The translations under genes were made by a program, and so were the position numbers. Shown in pieces: positions 44,358 to 52,896 of a stretch of DNA of 54,101 nt. Each line of letters starts with the position of its first letter. Position 1 is the first letter of the stretch. The notes below the pieces were generated by a model. That model searched no databases. It saw nothing but the letters and a program-made list of their open reading frames with translations, and was not told the origin of the DNA. The DNA is from an uncultured Verrucomicrobiales bacterium (GTDB lineage: Bacteria; Verrucomicrobiota; Verrucomicrobiia; Verrucomicrobiales; Akkermansiaceae). The stretch spans positions 1-54,101 of the forward strand of contig CALGLJ010000137.1 in NCBI GenBank assembly GCA_937930235.1, given 5' to 3'.

Positions 44358-44840
44358 ATGCCCAAAAAACATATTCTCATTCTCTGCACCGGGAATTCTT
44401 GCCGCAGCCAAATGGCTGAAGCTCTCCTCCGCGAGGTCTGCGGGGGAGACTTTTTTGAGGTGATCAGCGCTGGAGGCGACCCTGCAGGCTACGTCCACCC
44501 TCATGCAATCGAAGTCATGCAGGAGATCGGGCTCGATCTTGGAAAAGCACGCTCTAAGAATCTCTCAGAATACCTTACGCAAAACATTCACACCGTCATC
44601 ACGGTTTGCGGGAAAGTCGATCAAGTCTGCCCCGTCTTCCCGGGCCAACTGAACCGCTACCACTGGCCCTTTGACGATCCGGCCTACGCTGAAGGCACCG
44701 AAGAAGAAATCAAAAATGAATTTCGCCGGGTGCGTGATGAGATCAAACTCGTTTGTGAAGCATACATTTGCGGAATCCGAGAAGGTCTCAGCACCAACTT
44801 GCTAGCTCGACCCTCATCACGAAATATTGCCGACCTCTAG
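44358..44840 (+). CDS. arsC: Thioredoxin-coupled arsenate reductase ArsC (LMW phosphatase-like)
   Basis: This enzyme reduces arsenate to arsenite, the substrate of ArsM. It has 160 residues with the low-molecular-weight phosphatase P-loop CTGNSCRS (Cys10 to Arg16) and the redox pair Cys84 and Cys91 in VCGKVDQVCPVFPG, at the 7-residue spacing of the S. aureus pI258 type. The catalytic acid is in WPFDDPA (Asp106/107). A 25-residue C-terminal extension is longer than usual. It starts 6 bases after the DUF547 stop and ends 24 bases before the opposing rnr gene. No terminator is visible in that gap. Confidence 0.93.
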   Translation: MPKKHILILCTGNSCRSQMAEALLREVCGGDFFEVISAGGDPAGYVHPHAIEVMQEIGLDLGKARSKNLSEYLTQNIHTVITVCGKVDQVCPVFPGQLNRYHWPFDDPAYAEGTEEEIKNEFRRVRDEIKLVCEAYICGIREGLSTNLLARPSSRNIADL

Positions 44841-44864
44841 CACTTCAAGCATTCCGCCTCCATG

Positions 44865-47219
44865 CTAACGTCTACGACGAGTCGATTTCTTCTTCGCTCT
44901 CTTCGCGCTTGGTTTACCTGACCTGCGCCCATTCTGCGGCTTACTTCCCACCTTTTTCGATTTCACCGTGTTGGCACGATCCAAGACCGTGACGATCTCA
45001 AAGTTGACCCGCTGATTGACCCGATCCACCTCCATCACCCTCACGGTAATCCGCTGCCCCGCTCCAAGCGTTTCTCCTCGCCGGCTTGCGAAACGATCTA
45101 ATGAATTTTCGTAAAACCAATGCCCCTCAGGCATTCCATCCCGGCGCACTAATCCTTTCTGAAGAACATCCGTGCACTCCATGAAGAGACCCATTGAACG
45201 GACTTCCGTAATCAATGCTTCAAAAACAGGAGGTTCCTCGTACTTCATTGACAGCTCCAGCCATTCCAGCATTTTCAACTTGCGACTTTCACTCTCCGCA
45301 CTCGAACTCGTGCGCTCTGTTTCTGAAATATGCTCGGAGATTTCCGCACAGGACGTTTGATTCGGAGTGCGATCAATCTCAGCAGGCTTGTTCTCTAACA
45401 ACGATTGAAGGGCGCGGTGCATGATCAAATCGGCATAGCGTCGAATCGGGCTGGTAAAGTGGCAGTAATCCGTCTTCGCAAGACCATAATGCCCTTCTGG
45501 GGTGGCCATGTAGCAGGCTCGTTTCAGACTCTTTAATAGTCCGAGTTTGATCGCGTGCTCTTCAATGCTCCCCTTCGCCTCATTCAGGAGAGTCTGGATG
45601 TGTTTTCGGTTCGTCAAATCCCCAGGGTCATAACCATGTGAACGTGCTAACTCCGCATACTCATTGAGCCGATCTGCATCTGGGCTTTCATGCACTCGAT
45701 AAATACTCGGTTTCCGAGCATTCTTGATTTTCCGAGCGACCGCTTCATTTGCCACCAGCATAAACTCCTCAATGAGCTGGTGGCTTGTTGTGTATTCTTC
45801 CTTTTGATACCCAGTCGGCACTCCGTCATCATCTAAAATGATGCTCACCTCCGGCATTTCGAGATCAAGCCCTCCATTCGCAAAACGTCGTTTGCGCAAT
45901 ACCGCAGCACAATTCCATGCTTCCCGGATATGTGCGCCAAGCCTGCCCCCCTCTACCTTATGGTCGAGAATATCCTGTGCTTCTTCATAAGAATATTTAC
46001 GCGGAGTTTTAATCACCGCATCGACAAACCGCATCTTCTTAATCGCACCCGCCGGACCAATATCGAGCACCGCACATTTGGTCAGACGATCCACTCCCGG
46101 ATTTAAAGAACACAATCCATTACTCAACTCCTCGGGAAGCATCGGGATGACTCGATCTACAAGATAAGTCGAATTCCCCCGTTCTCGTGCTTCGATATCT
46201 AGGGCGCTATCAGGCTTTACGTAGTGCGAAACATCCGCGATGTGAACCGCAAGACGCCAGCCACTCTCAATCTTCTCCACGTGGATCGCATCATCGTAAT
46301 CTTTCGCGGTGGCTGGATCAATTGTGATCACATCACGTTGACGCCAATCTTCCCGTCGTTTGACTTCTTTAGGATCCGCATGCTCGCCAAAGGCTTTTGC
46401 TTCTGCGAGCACGGCGAGAGGAAAATCTTGCGCCACTCCATGTTGGTGAATGATCTGCATGACATCAACGCCAGCTTCACCAGGGAACCCTAAAATTTCG
46501 CACACTCGTCCGCGCGGCTTATCATTTGCTCGCGTCCATTCTAAAATTTCGACCACCACGATTTGACCATTCTTTGCTCCCCCCCGATCTTCGATCCGTA
46601 TGCCCTCCGGCACTCTCTCATCATTTGCCTCCAACCATACAAATTTCCCTTTTGTTCGAAAGACTCCAGTCACCTTACCCGAACGACGTTCGAGCACTTT
46701 TTCCACCCGTGCTCGGAGATCATCTTTCCCCTCGCTATTTTTTGGGCGTCTTCCTGGGACTTTCACCAGCTTAGCGATGACGGTGTCACCATCCAACGCC
46801 GTCCCCAATCCCTTGTGAGAGACATAAAATCGTGGTGATCGGGTCAGATCGACTCCTTTGTTTTGGTTTTCCTCCGCTGTTGAAGACGGAAAAAACCAAC
46901 CGTGACCAGCGGGATTCAGTTTGATCGTGCCGACAAATCCTTGCGATTTCCTTGCAGGAGCGGAGCGAGGTGCTTGTTTGGAATTTGATTTCTCGCTCAC
47001 ATTCACGTTCCCCAGCGAATAACGTCCTTTTTTTCCATACTCAATTTCTCCAAATTTTTCCATCTCCCGCAGAGTGTCTCGTAACTTCGGACGCTGCTTT
47101 CCGGTCAAGGCCATCGCTCGTGCGAGTTCGCTCTTATTCATCGGACGCCCCCCTTCTCCTCCAATCAACTGAAGAATACTTTTTCGCATCGGAGATGATT
47201 TCGATCGTTTATCAGCCAT
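44865..47219 (-). CDS. rnr: Ribonuclease R
   Basis: This processive 3'-5' exoribonuclease degrades structured RNA and acts in rRNA and tmRNA-dependent quality control. The 784 residues comprise an N-terminal winged-helix-like region (NKSELARAMALTGKQRPKLRDTL), cold-shock domains (GFVGTIKLNPAGHGWFF), the RNB catalytic domain with metal-binding DPATAKDYDDAIH and LEMPEVSIIL, HFTSPIRRYADLIMHRAL, and an S1 domain. The tail is extremely basic (KRAKKKSTRRRR). The start has no clear Shine-Dalgarno. It is monocistronic, with convergent arsC on one side and the divergent pseudopilin on the other. Confidence 0.95.
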   Translation of the reverse strand: MADKRSKSSPMRKSILQLIGGEGGRPMNKSELARAMALTGKQRPKLRDTLREMEKFGEIEYGKKGRYSLGNVNVSEKSNSKQAPRSAPARKSQGFVGTIKLNPAGHGWFFPSSTAEENQNKGVDLTRSPRFYVSHKGLGTALDGDTVIAKLVKVPGRRPKNSEGKDDLRARVEKVLERRSGKVTGVFRTKGKFVWLEANDERVPEGIRIEDRGGAKNGQIVVVEILEWTRANDKPRGRVCEILGFPGEAGVDVMQIIHQHGVAQDFPLAVLAEAKAFGEHADPKEVKRREDWRQRDVITIDPATAKDYDDAIHVEKIESGWRLAVHIADVSHYVKPDSALDIEARERGNSTYLVDRVIPMLPEELSNGLCSLNPGVDRLTKCAVLDIGPAGAIKKMRFVDAVIKTPRKYSYEEAQDILDHKVEGGRLGAHIREAWNCAAVLRKRRFANGGLDLEMPEVSIILDDDGVPTGYQKEEYTTSHQLIEEFMLVANEAVARKIKNARKPSIYRVHESPDADRLNEYAELARSHGYDPGDLTNRKHIQTLLNEAKGSIEEHAIKLGLLKSLKRACYMATPEGHYGLAKTDYCHFTSPIRRYADLIMHRALQSLLENKPAEIDRTPNQTSCAEISEHISETERTSSSAESESRKLKMLEWLELSMKYEEPPVFEALITEVRSMGLFMECTDVLQKGLVRRDGMPEGHWFYENSLDRFASRRGETLGAGQRITVRVMEVDRVNQRVNFEIVTVLDRANTVKSKKVGSKPQNGRRSGKPSAKRAKKKSTRRRR

Positions 47220-47397
47220 AGCAATATACTACCTTTTACACGAAATCTCACAACTCTTGATGAAATGAGTTTGCGTTCACTCAAAAAGTGGAATAATTTT
47301 GTATCTACAAAGTGGTGCCAAGAAAGCGAGGGGTTGCCAAGGTCACCAAAAGCATCCTAGTCTCCTCGCCACTGAAAAACATCATCGCTATCCAATT

Positions 47398-48006
47398 ATG
47401 AATTATCTTACTCACTCCCCTTCTCGCAAGGGCTTTACTCTGATTGAGCTCCTCATCGTTGTGGCCATTATTGCCATTCTTGCCGGTCTTGGCTTTGGAG
47501 CATTCAAACTCGCTCGTAATGCAGCGAAAAGAGCTCAAGCCACAAAAACAATTTCTGACCTCATCATCGCCTCAGACGCTTTTTACGATAACTACAATTA
47601 CCTCCCCCTCAGTAGCGGGGAGAATACCGACACCATCCGCAAGACTGACAATGAACTAATGGCTGTCCTCATTGGCTTAGACACAGGGAGTGCCAGTAAC
47701 CCTGATTTAGAACAATTTTTTGAAGGTCAAAGAGCGAAAGGAAAAGGGACCAAATCCTTTGGCGGTCTCTACCAAACGAATAGCGAAGCTCTTCTCTATG
47801 GACCTTGGCAACAAAAACAGGAAGATGATAAACTCTATCGGATTGTTTACGATTATGATTTCAGTAACGACATCGAAGAGCCAGAAGGCATCGGGAACGA
47901 GACCATTCGTGGTTACCGCCAAATCGCATACCTCTTCGGAAAAGATGGCAAAGCGGGCCCTGGCGGAGCGAATGCAGATAATGTCTATAGCTACAAATCC
48001 AACTAA
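47398..48006 (+). CDS. Type II secretion/type IV pilin-like pseudopilin (prepilin N-terminal motif)
   Basis: This 202-residue prepilin-like protein begins MNYLTHSPSRKG and is processed before FTLIELLIVVAIIAILAGLGFG, the classical type III signal with Glu at +5. The following helix and a mixed globular domain with YGPWQQKQED and NVYSYKSN resemble GspG-type major pseudopilins of verrucomicrobia, but a calcium-site consensus is not obvious. No other secretion genes are nearby, so it is an orphan, as often seen in this phylum. The frame is open upstream to 47299; ATG 47398 is chosen by the motif. A terminator follows. Confidence 0.87.
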   Translation: MNYLTHSPSRKGFTLIELLIVVAIIAILAGLGFGAFKLARNAAKRAQATKTISDLIIASDAFYDNYNYLPLSSGENTDTIRKTDNELMAVLIGLDTGSASNPDLEQFFEGQRAKGKGTKSFGGLYQTNSEALLYGPWQQKQEDDKLYRIVYDYDFSNDIEEPEGIGNETIRGYRQIAYLFGKDGKAGPGGANADNVYSYKSN

Positions 48007-48032
48007 GAAACTTTTCGTAGTTCAACCTCCAG

Positions 48033-48068
48033 AAAGACCGCCGCTTCACTGCGTCGGTCTTTTTTTTA
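48033..48068 (+). terminator. Intrinsic terminator of the pseudopilin gene
   Basis: The stem AAAGACCG / CGGTCTTT with an inner partial stem is followed by an eight- to nine-base T-tract. It starts 26 bases after the pseudopilin stop. It also separates that gene from the convergent zinc-ribbon bactofilin. Confidence 0.9.
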
Positions 48069-48110
48069 TGGACCTCTTTTTATGCTTCCAAGAAGCGGAG
48101 GAGACTGACC

Positions 48111-49169
48111 TTAGCCCATCGAAATCTGACCGACGTGCTTCGCCCCTTCATCGACGCTCAGGGTACCCACTTTAATGTTTCCATGGAGGGTCGCTTTTTT
48201 GTGGAGCGCGAGATGGCCTTTGCATTGAATATCGCCTTCGACAAGCCCATCAATTTCACAACTTTTCACCTCGGCACCCTTTAAGAATTCCACTTTCGCA
48301 CGTTTCTCAATCCGGAGTTTGCCGCACTGCACCTTACCCGTAATCCGGCTGTGCCTTCGAATTGTCAGTTCGCCAGAACACTCGGCCGCTCCCGTAAACT
48401 CCCCTTCCACAGTAAGATTATGGCACTGAATGATGGAGCTGGAGACGATTCCTTTCTTATGAATGAAGACCGTTCCGCGAGTCTTAATACGACTATTAAA
48501 GTCTTCTTTAATCTCGAAATCTTTCAGGGAAATATATGCTCCACATTTTGGACAGAGCGCGGAGGTAGAATTTTTTGAAGTGGGATGCGCTACCTCACAA
48601 TCAAAACAAAGCACCATGCGATCATCTGGACCCGCTTCGCGCACCACAAACGGGATATCATCTTCCTTTTCCTTTGGTTTTTCTTCGGGTTCCGGAGCGA
48701 TCTGAGGTGGTTTAGGACGCACTTTCACCGGACCAATGACGGGATGTGCCCCTGATCCTGGCTTTGTTTTTTTACGATGATTCAGACTTTCCGGATTCGG
48801 CTTTGTCTGTTGCTCCTGGAGGAGTGGCGGCTTGGGGCGAGGAGGAAGCTTACGCTTTGAGCGCGGCTTCAGAGCCGCTTGAGGGGACTGCTCAGGGGCC
48901 TTCTTCTCTTTTGGAGAGGGCGGCTTTGAGGACGAGGGAGCTTCTTTCTGCGGGGAATTGTCAGGAGAAGACTTTACGGTTGAGGGAGAACTCTCAGATG
49001 CAGCACGATTCTCAGTCGCAACGGCAATGCCGTTTTCGATTTTGAGATAGGACTGACAGGATTTACAAATCGTCGAAACCGCCAAAGGAGATTCCTTTTG
49101 ACGGTTCGAGCAATTTGGACAAATGACCTCGAAAGGCCCTTTTTGTTTTTTAAAGAGTCCGAAAGACAC
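48111..49169 (-). CDS. Zinc-ribbon protein with bactofilin-like polymerising domain
   Basis: This 352-residue protein has an N-terminal zinc ribbon (ICPNC 16-20 and ICKSC 34-38) and a Lys/Pro/Ser-rich linker (about 50-175). A second zinc ribbon (CFDCEVAHPTSKN and LCPKCGAYI) follows, and then a bactofilin-like beta-helix (about 225-352) with TRGTVFIHKKGIV, NLTVEGEFTGAAECSGELTI, KVEFLKGAEVK and GNIKVGTLSVDEGA. It is the last gene of an operon with a second bactofilin and a TPR membrane protein. The fusion suggests a cytoskeletal filament whose N-terminus recruits nucleic acid or protein through the zinc ribbons. The function is inferred. Confidence 0.82.
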   Translation of the reverse strand: MSFGLFKKQKGPFEVICPNCSNRQKESPLAVSTICKSCQSYLKIENGIAVATENRAASESSPSTVKSSPDNSPQKEAPSSSKPPSPKEKKAPEQSPQAALKPRSKRKLPPRPKPPLLQEQQTKPNPESLNHRKKTKPGSGAHPVIGPVKVRPKPPQIAPEPEEKPKEKEDDIPFVVREAGPDDRMVLCFDCEVAHPTSKNSTSALCPKCGAYISLKDFEIKEDFNSRIKTRGTVFIHKKGIVSSSIIQCHNLTVEGEFTGAAECSGELTIRRHSRITGKVQCGKLRIEKRAKVEFLKGAEVKSCEIDGLVEGDIQCKGHLALHKKATLHGNIKVGTLSVDEGAKHVGQISMG

Positions 49170-49195
49170 AGGAAATATCTTCGGGGAGGGGTCGT

Positions 49196-49774
49196 TTATT
49201 TTTTAGGCGACATTGCGTTGGCGGCACGGCTACCTGCTTGCGGGTTGCCTGCGCCTCCCTTTGGAGCGGATGAGCCCTTCTGAGGACTCGCAGAAGGTGC
49301 TCCGACTTCAGATTTACCGACGAAGATGGCTCCAGGCTCAATGGAAAGGACCGCGCCTTTGATGTCACCAACCACTTCCGCGCTACTTTTAATCTCAACC
49401 CGATCGGCGGCAATAATGTTTCCATGAACCTTACCATAAACGATCACTGATTTTGTCTTCACCTCAGCTTTGATGTGTGCGTTTTCAGCAACGGTGAGAG
49501 ATCCATCTGAAGCAATTTCCCCTTCGATACGACCATCAACGAGAAGGTCGTTCGCAAAACGGACTGTTCCTTTAATATGAACATCATTACTTAAAATGTT
49601 GCGCTGAGTTCCTCCGGCAGCTGGAGCAGAACTCGTATGTTGCGGCTGAGGAGCAGCGGCAGCTTGTGCAGGAGCAGCTTGTGGCGGCGTCGCAGCAGGC
49701 GCTGGAGCAGCGGCGGGTTGTGCTGGTGATTTAGCGGGCTCGGGAGCGGACTTGCTAGTGATTTTCTGGAACAT
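49196..49774 (-). CDS. Bactofilin with Ala/Pro-rich N-terminal linker
   Basis: This 192-residue protein starts at ATG 49774 with MFQKITSKSAPEP. An Ala/Pro/Gln-rich flexible linker spans about 12-60. The bactofilin domain follows (about 63-160): DVHIKGTVRFANDLLVDGRIEGEI, SLTVAENAHIKAEVKTKSV, IVYGKVHGNIIAADRVEI and AVLSIEPGAIFVGK. The tail is Gly/Ser/Lys-rich. The frame is open to 50005, but the extra residues are non-family sequence antisense-like to the TPR gene, so they are rejected. The gap to the zinc-ribbon bactofilin is 26 bases and to the TPR gene 85, a probable operon. Confidence 0.9.
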   Translation of the reverse strand: MFQKITSKSAPEPAKSPAQPAAAPAPAATPPQAAPAQAAAAPQPQHTSSAPAAGGTQRNILSNDVHIKGTVRFANDLLVDGRIEGEIASDGSLTVAENAHIKAEVKTKSVIVYGKVHGNIIAADRVEIKSSAEVVGDIKGAVLSIEPGAIFVGKSEVGAPSASPQKGSSAPKGGAGNPQAGSRAANAMSPKK

Positions 49775-49859
49775 GGTATTAAACGCTTCGTTTAGTGCTG
49801 ATTTGTTTGTGCCGGATGAGATCTCTTTTGAAAAGACGAAATGCGGAAATCTGAAAAAT

Positions 49860-50669
49860 CTATTTTGCCGGAGGAACCGTGATTGGTGCTCCAGGAGCTG
49901 GATCAGCCGGGATGGTAGGAGTAATAACACCCCCTGCGGCCCCTGGCGTGTCAGGTGTCGCCGGCTTGGCAGGCTCAGGAATCTCCACCTTTGGAGTCGG
50001 AGCACTGACTCCGACGATCTCCAGGCGATCTGTTGCCATTTTTTTAATGCCGGGGACCGGGCGATTCGCCAGATCTACCCCGATTTTTTCATAAAACCCT
50101 TTGGCCGCTTCGGGATCATTTTCACGGAGTGCAATGTCTCCGAGATTGAGCAAGGCCACCCCGTAAAGTTCATGAGCAAGAGACGCTTTTTCTACCACTT
50201 CTTGATAAACCGCTTTGGCATCGCTCACTTTTCCAAGCTGGAGGTAGTAAGAGCCGAGTGCCGCTTTGGCATTATAGAAAAGGCGGTGAGATGGATGATC
50301 TGCAATGAATTTCTCCAAAGTGGCCACTGCTTCATCCTTCTGTTGATCGTCCCATTGTTGTTGCGCGATTTTAACGAGGGCCGCTCCGGCTGCATTCGTG
50401 CCGCGATGCTCATCAGCCGCTGCACGAAGTTCGGAGATATCTTTCGCGCTACTGACTGCGGCGGAGGCTTCTTGCTCAGACACTTTTTTGAGTCCGCCCC
50501 ATACAACGTATCCGATGAGACCAATGATCAGGGCGAGTCCGGCAATGATGAGCTTGGACTGATTCTGATCAAGAAATTGCTCTAAAGCGGAAGGACCGTG
50601 CGTAATTTCCCCAATCGCGCCCTCGGGCGTGGCGGTGTTTTCAGGAGTGTTCTCTGGCTGATCTGACAT
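49860..50669 (-). CDS. YfgM-like single-pass membrane TPR protein
   Basis: This 269-residue protein has an acidic cytoplasmic N-terminus (about 1-36), one membrane helix (LIIAGLALIIGLIGYVVWG), then periplasmic TPR-like helices (AKAALGSYYLQLGKVSDAKAVYQEVVEKA, ALLNLGDIALRENDPEAAKGFYEKI) and a Pro/Ala-rich tail. YfgM-type proteins assist envelope protein biogenesis with the Sec machinery. It is first in the operon with two bactofilin genes and could anchor the filament to the membrane. It is divergent from lpxB; the shared region 50670-50782 shows no strong motif. Confidence 0.8.
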   Translation of the reverse strand: MSDQPENTPENTATPEGAIGEITHGPSALEQFLDQNQSKLIIAGLALIIGLIGYVVWGGLKKVSEQEASAAVSSAKDISELRAAADEHRGTNAAGAALVKIAQQQWDDQQKDEAVATLEKFIADHPSHRLFYNAKAALGSYYLQLGKVSDAKAVYQEVVEKASLAHELYGVALLNLGDIALRENDPEAAKGFYEKIGVDLANRPVPGIKKMATDRLEIVGVSAPTPKVEIPEPAKPATPDTPGAAGGVITPTIPADPAPGAPITVPPAK

Positions 50670-50782
50670 AGAAAGTAGTTAAGAGGAAGACGGTCCTAGC
50701 GTCTATGTCAGATGGAATCAAGGCTTTGTCTGGGGATTTGCATTTGGAATGTGCGAATCTTGGAACTAGAGTCCCCCCGCCG

Positions 50783-51898
50783 ATGAGTAAGACAGTCTAT
50801 GTAGTCGCTGGTGAAGTAAGTGGTGACACCCATGGAGCTGAGCTCATGGCCGCTCTGGGCCCTCAGGAATTTCGTGGCCTGGGCGGACCTGCAATGCGAA
50901 AAATCGGGGGAGAACATCTCCAAAATTGGGTCGATGAAGCGGCAGTCGTCGGAGTCTGGGAAGTTCTCCGCCGATATTCATGGTTCAAAAAACGATTTGC
51001 GGACACTCTCGCGGAAATTATCGCTTGGAAACCCGACCTTCTCCTGCTCATCGATTATCCGGGATTTAATCTCAGACTGGCCAAGCAGGTGAAAGCGAAA
51101 TTGCCTGAGACCAAAATCGTCCATTATGTTGCGCCACAAGTGTGGGCATGGAATCAGAAAAGAATCCCCCAAATTGCGGCTTCACATGACCTCATGCTAT
51201 GCCTCTTCCCCTTCGAGGTAGAGATTTTTGAAAATGCCGGACTCCGGGCAGTCTGCCCCGGGCACCCGCTCGTCGATGAGCTGGAAGCACAACGGAGCCA
51301 TCTCGCACGCGCTCAAAAATTGGTCGGCCTCTTTCCCGGAAGCCGGATGAAAGAAGTGAGCCGACTCTTCCCTCTCATGTTGGAAGTCGTCAAGCTCGTC
51401 CGTTCCCATCACCCCGATCTCGCCTTTATCACCGCTGCCTCTTCCAAGAAAATTCAGCGTCTGATGGAAGATGCAGTCCAAGCAGAGCAGATGGAAGATG
51501 TGGTTAAAATTCAACTGGGAGAGAGTCAAAAGCTCATGCAAGAAGCCACCATCGGCATGGTGGCGAGTGGCACTGCTACGCTCGAAGCAGCTTACTATGG
51601 CATGCCATACTGCCTCGTCTATCAAGTGGCTTGGCCAACTTATCTTATGGCTCGGCAATTGGTCGATCTCGAACACATTGGACTCATCAACATCTTAGCA
51701 AAGGAAGAACTCGTTCCTGAATTCATCCAAGGAGAAGCCAATGTCTATGAAGTCAGCACCTGGTTACGTGAGATGATTCAAAAACCCGAAAAAAGACAGC
51801 ACCTCACCCAGCGTCTGCTCAAAACGGCTTCCTCATTAGGAGGACCAGGGGTGCATGAAAGAGCAGCGCAAGAAATTCTCACCCTCTTATCAGAATGA
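50783..51898 (+). CDS. lpxB: Lipid-A-disaccharide synthase
   Basis: LpxB (GT19) condenses lipid X with UDP-diacylglucosamine to make the lipid A disaccharide at the inner membrane, indicating a lipopolysaccharide-bearing Gram-negative cell. The 371 residues from ATG 50783 show VAGEVSGDTHGAELM, GLGGPAMRKIG, YVAPQVWAWNQKRI, GHPLVDEL and the nucleotide-sugar segment LFPGSRMKEVSRLFPLML. An upstream in-frame ATG at 50705 is possible but adds 26 non-family residues. The stop overlaps the next gene by ATGA. Confidence 0.95.
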   Translation: MSKTVYVVAGEVSGDTHGAELMAALGPQEFRGLGGPAMRKIGGEHLQNWVDEAAVVGVWEVLRRYSWFKKRFADTLAEIIAWKPDLLLLIDYPGFNLRLAKQVKAKLPETKIVHYVAPQVWAWNQKRIPQIAASHDLMLCLFPFEVEIFENAGLRAVCPGHPLVDELEAQRSHLARAQKLVGLFPGSRMKEVSRLFPLMLEVVKLVRSHHPDLAFITAASSKKIQRLMEDAVQAEQMEDVVKIQLGESQKLMQEATIGMVASGTATLEAAYYGMPYCLVYQVAWPTYLMARQLVDLEHIGLINILAKEELVPEFIQGEANVYEVSTWLREMIQKPEKRQHLTQRLLKTASSLGGPGVHERAAQEILTLLSE

Positions 51899-52740
51899 CC
51901 GACGGCATCATAGAAGGCAAAAAAATCAATGTGGGCGCAATTCTCAGTGGAATGGCTTTTCTATTAGTCGTTTCGATCTGCATCGCGCTCTACCTGGGAG
52001 CCAATGAGGAAATCGAAGAACGACCTCCCGCAGCCGGAGAGGTCACCATCTCAGAGATGGATGATTACCTCCATAAACTCACACATCTTGTGGGGCCACG
52101 CGATCTCACCACCTCATCGGGACAGGACGCCTTGCGATCTGTCGCGGCCATGATCGATGGCACTCTCGGCTCCTCGAATACTGGATTTAAAATTTTTAAG
52201 AAAGTAGATCCGGCCGTCGACCTCCTCTGGCAGACCCTCTGGATCGAAGCTGGAAATCAAGATGCCAAAAAAGTTGTCATGGTCAGTATCCCCTACGGAA
52301 ATGAGGGTCACGAAGTGGCTTTTGCGCTCGGCTTTGGCGAATACCTCACGAAACATCGGCCAAACTATAAGCTCAAGCTGGTCTTTTACCCTCCTCTGCC
52401 GGAAGTCAATCGAGCCTGGTTAGTCGAACGCACGATCTCAAAACGAGAAACTCTCGCTGGGAGCATCTCGATCAAGTTCTCTAAAGCTGCCCCCCGCTGG
52501 GCCACCCTGTCATTACTTGGACAGGAAGATCGCGCTCTAAGAAATGACACCATTTTTAGAGACCTGAGCCATCGTCAATGGCTCGAAAATCTTACCCCCC
52601 TCACCTCACCCACCCAAGAACATGATGCCGAGTTCACCCTACATCTTGATCCCACCTCGCCTCGCGATGGCACTCCTGCGCGATTCCTCCGCATGCTCCC
52701 CGTGGTCAAGCTCGTCGCAGATGTTTTCCCTAATTTTTAG
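51895..52740 (+). CDS. Membrane-anchored hypothetical protein, possibly degenerate peptidase-like
   Basis: This 281-residue protein has an N-terminal helix (ILSGMAFLLVVSICIALYLG) and an extracytoplasmic domain. Segments such as DAKKVVMVSIPYGNEGHEVAFALGFGEYL and KLKLVFYPP resemble the beta-alpha-beta core of M28-type aminopeptidases. Typical metal ligands (His/Asp/Glu sets) are not obvious, so it may be an inactive relative; I am not certain of the family. It overlaps lpxB by ATGA and is probably translationally coupled to it, suggesting an envelope role. Confidence 0.6.
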   Translation: MTDGIIEGKKINVGAILSGMAFLLVVSICIALYLGANEEIEERPPAAGEVTISEMDDYLHKLTHLVGPRDLTTSSGQDALRSVAAMIDGTLGSSNTGFKIFKKVDPAVDLLWQTLWIEAGNQDAKKVVMVSIPYGNEGHEVAFALGFGEYLTKHRPNYKLKLVFYPPLPEVNRAWLVERTISKRETLAGSISIKFSKAAPRWATLSLLGQEDRALRNDTIFRDLSHRQWLENLTPLTSPTQEHDAEFTLHLDPTSPRDGTPARFLRMLPVVKLVADVFPNF

Positions 52741-52790
52741 ATTTTTGACCGCGCACAGGAGAGCAGGCAAAAAAAGGTCGTGGCTTTTCG

Positions 52791-52820
52791 TTGCACGAAT
52801 TGAATAGATGAGTTTATACT
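52791..52820 (+). promoter_or_regulatory. Possible sigma-70-type promoter upstream of the helicase-like gene
   Basis: TTGCAC at 52791-52796 and TATACT at 52815-52820 are separated by 18 bases, a plausible -35/-10 pair in the 156-base gap before the next gene. The -10 match is good, the -35 weak. This is a visual prediction only. Confidence 0.3.
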
Positions 52821-52896
52821 AAATTCCTCGTCGTCGCTGGGCGATCTTAGCGACCTTGAGACAGAACCTGCGCATCGTAATATTGAGATCAAGACA

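Noticed and set aside
39975-44840. ArsR-type operator palindromes or an arsenite efflux gene in the arsenic locus
   Set aside because: I saw no ArsR-like helix-turn-helix protein, no ArsB or Acr3 transporter, and no typical ArsR inverted repeat. The repeated motif found is not of that form.
49752-50585. 277-codon plus-strand ORF antisense to the TPR and bactofilin genes
   Set aside because: It is a shadow of the opposite-strand coding frame, with Cys/Arg/Phe-rich composition and no motif. The minus-strand proteins have clear domains.
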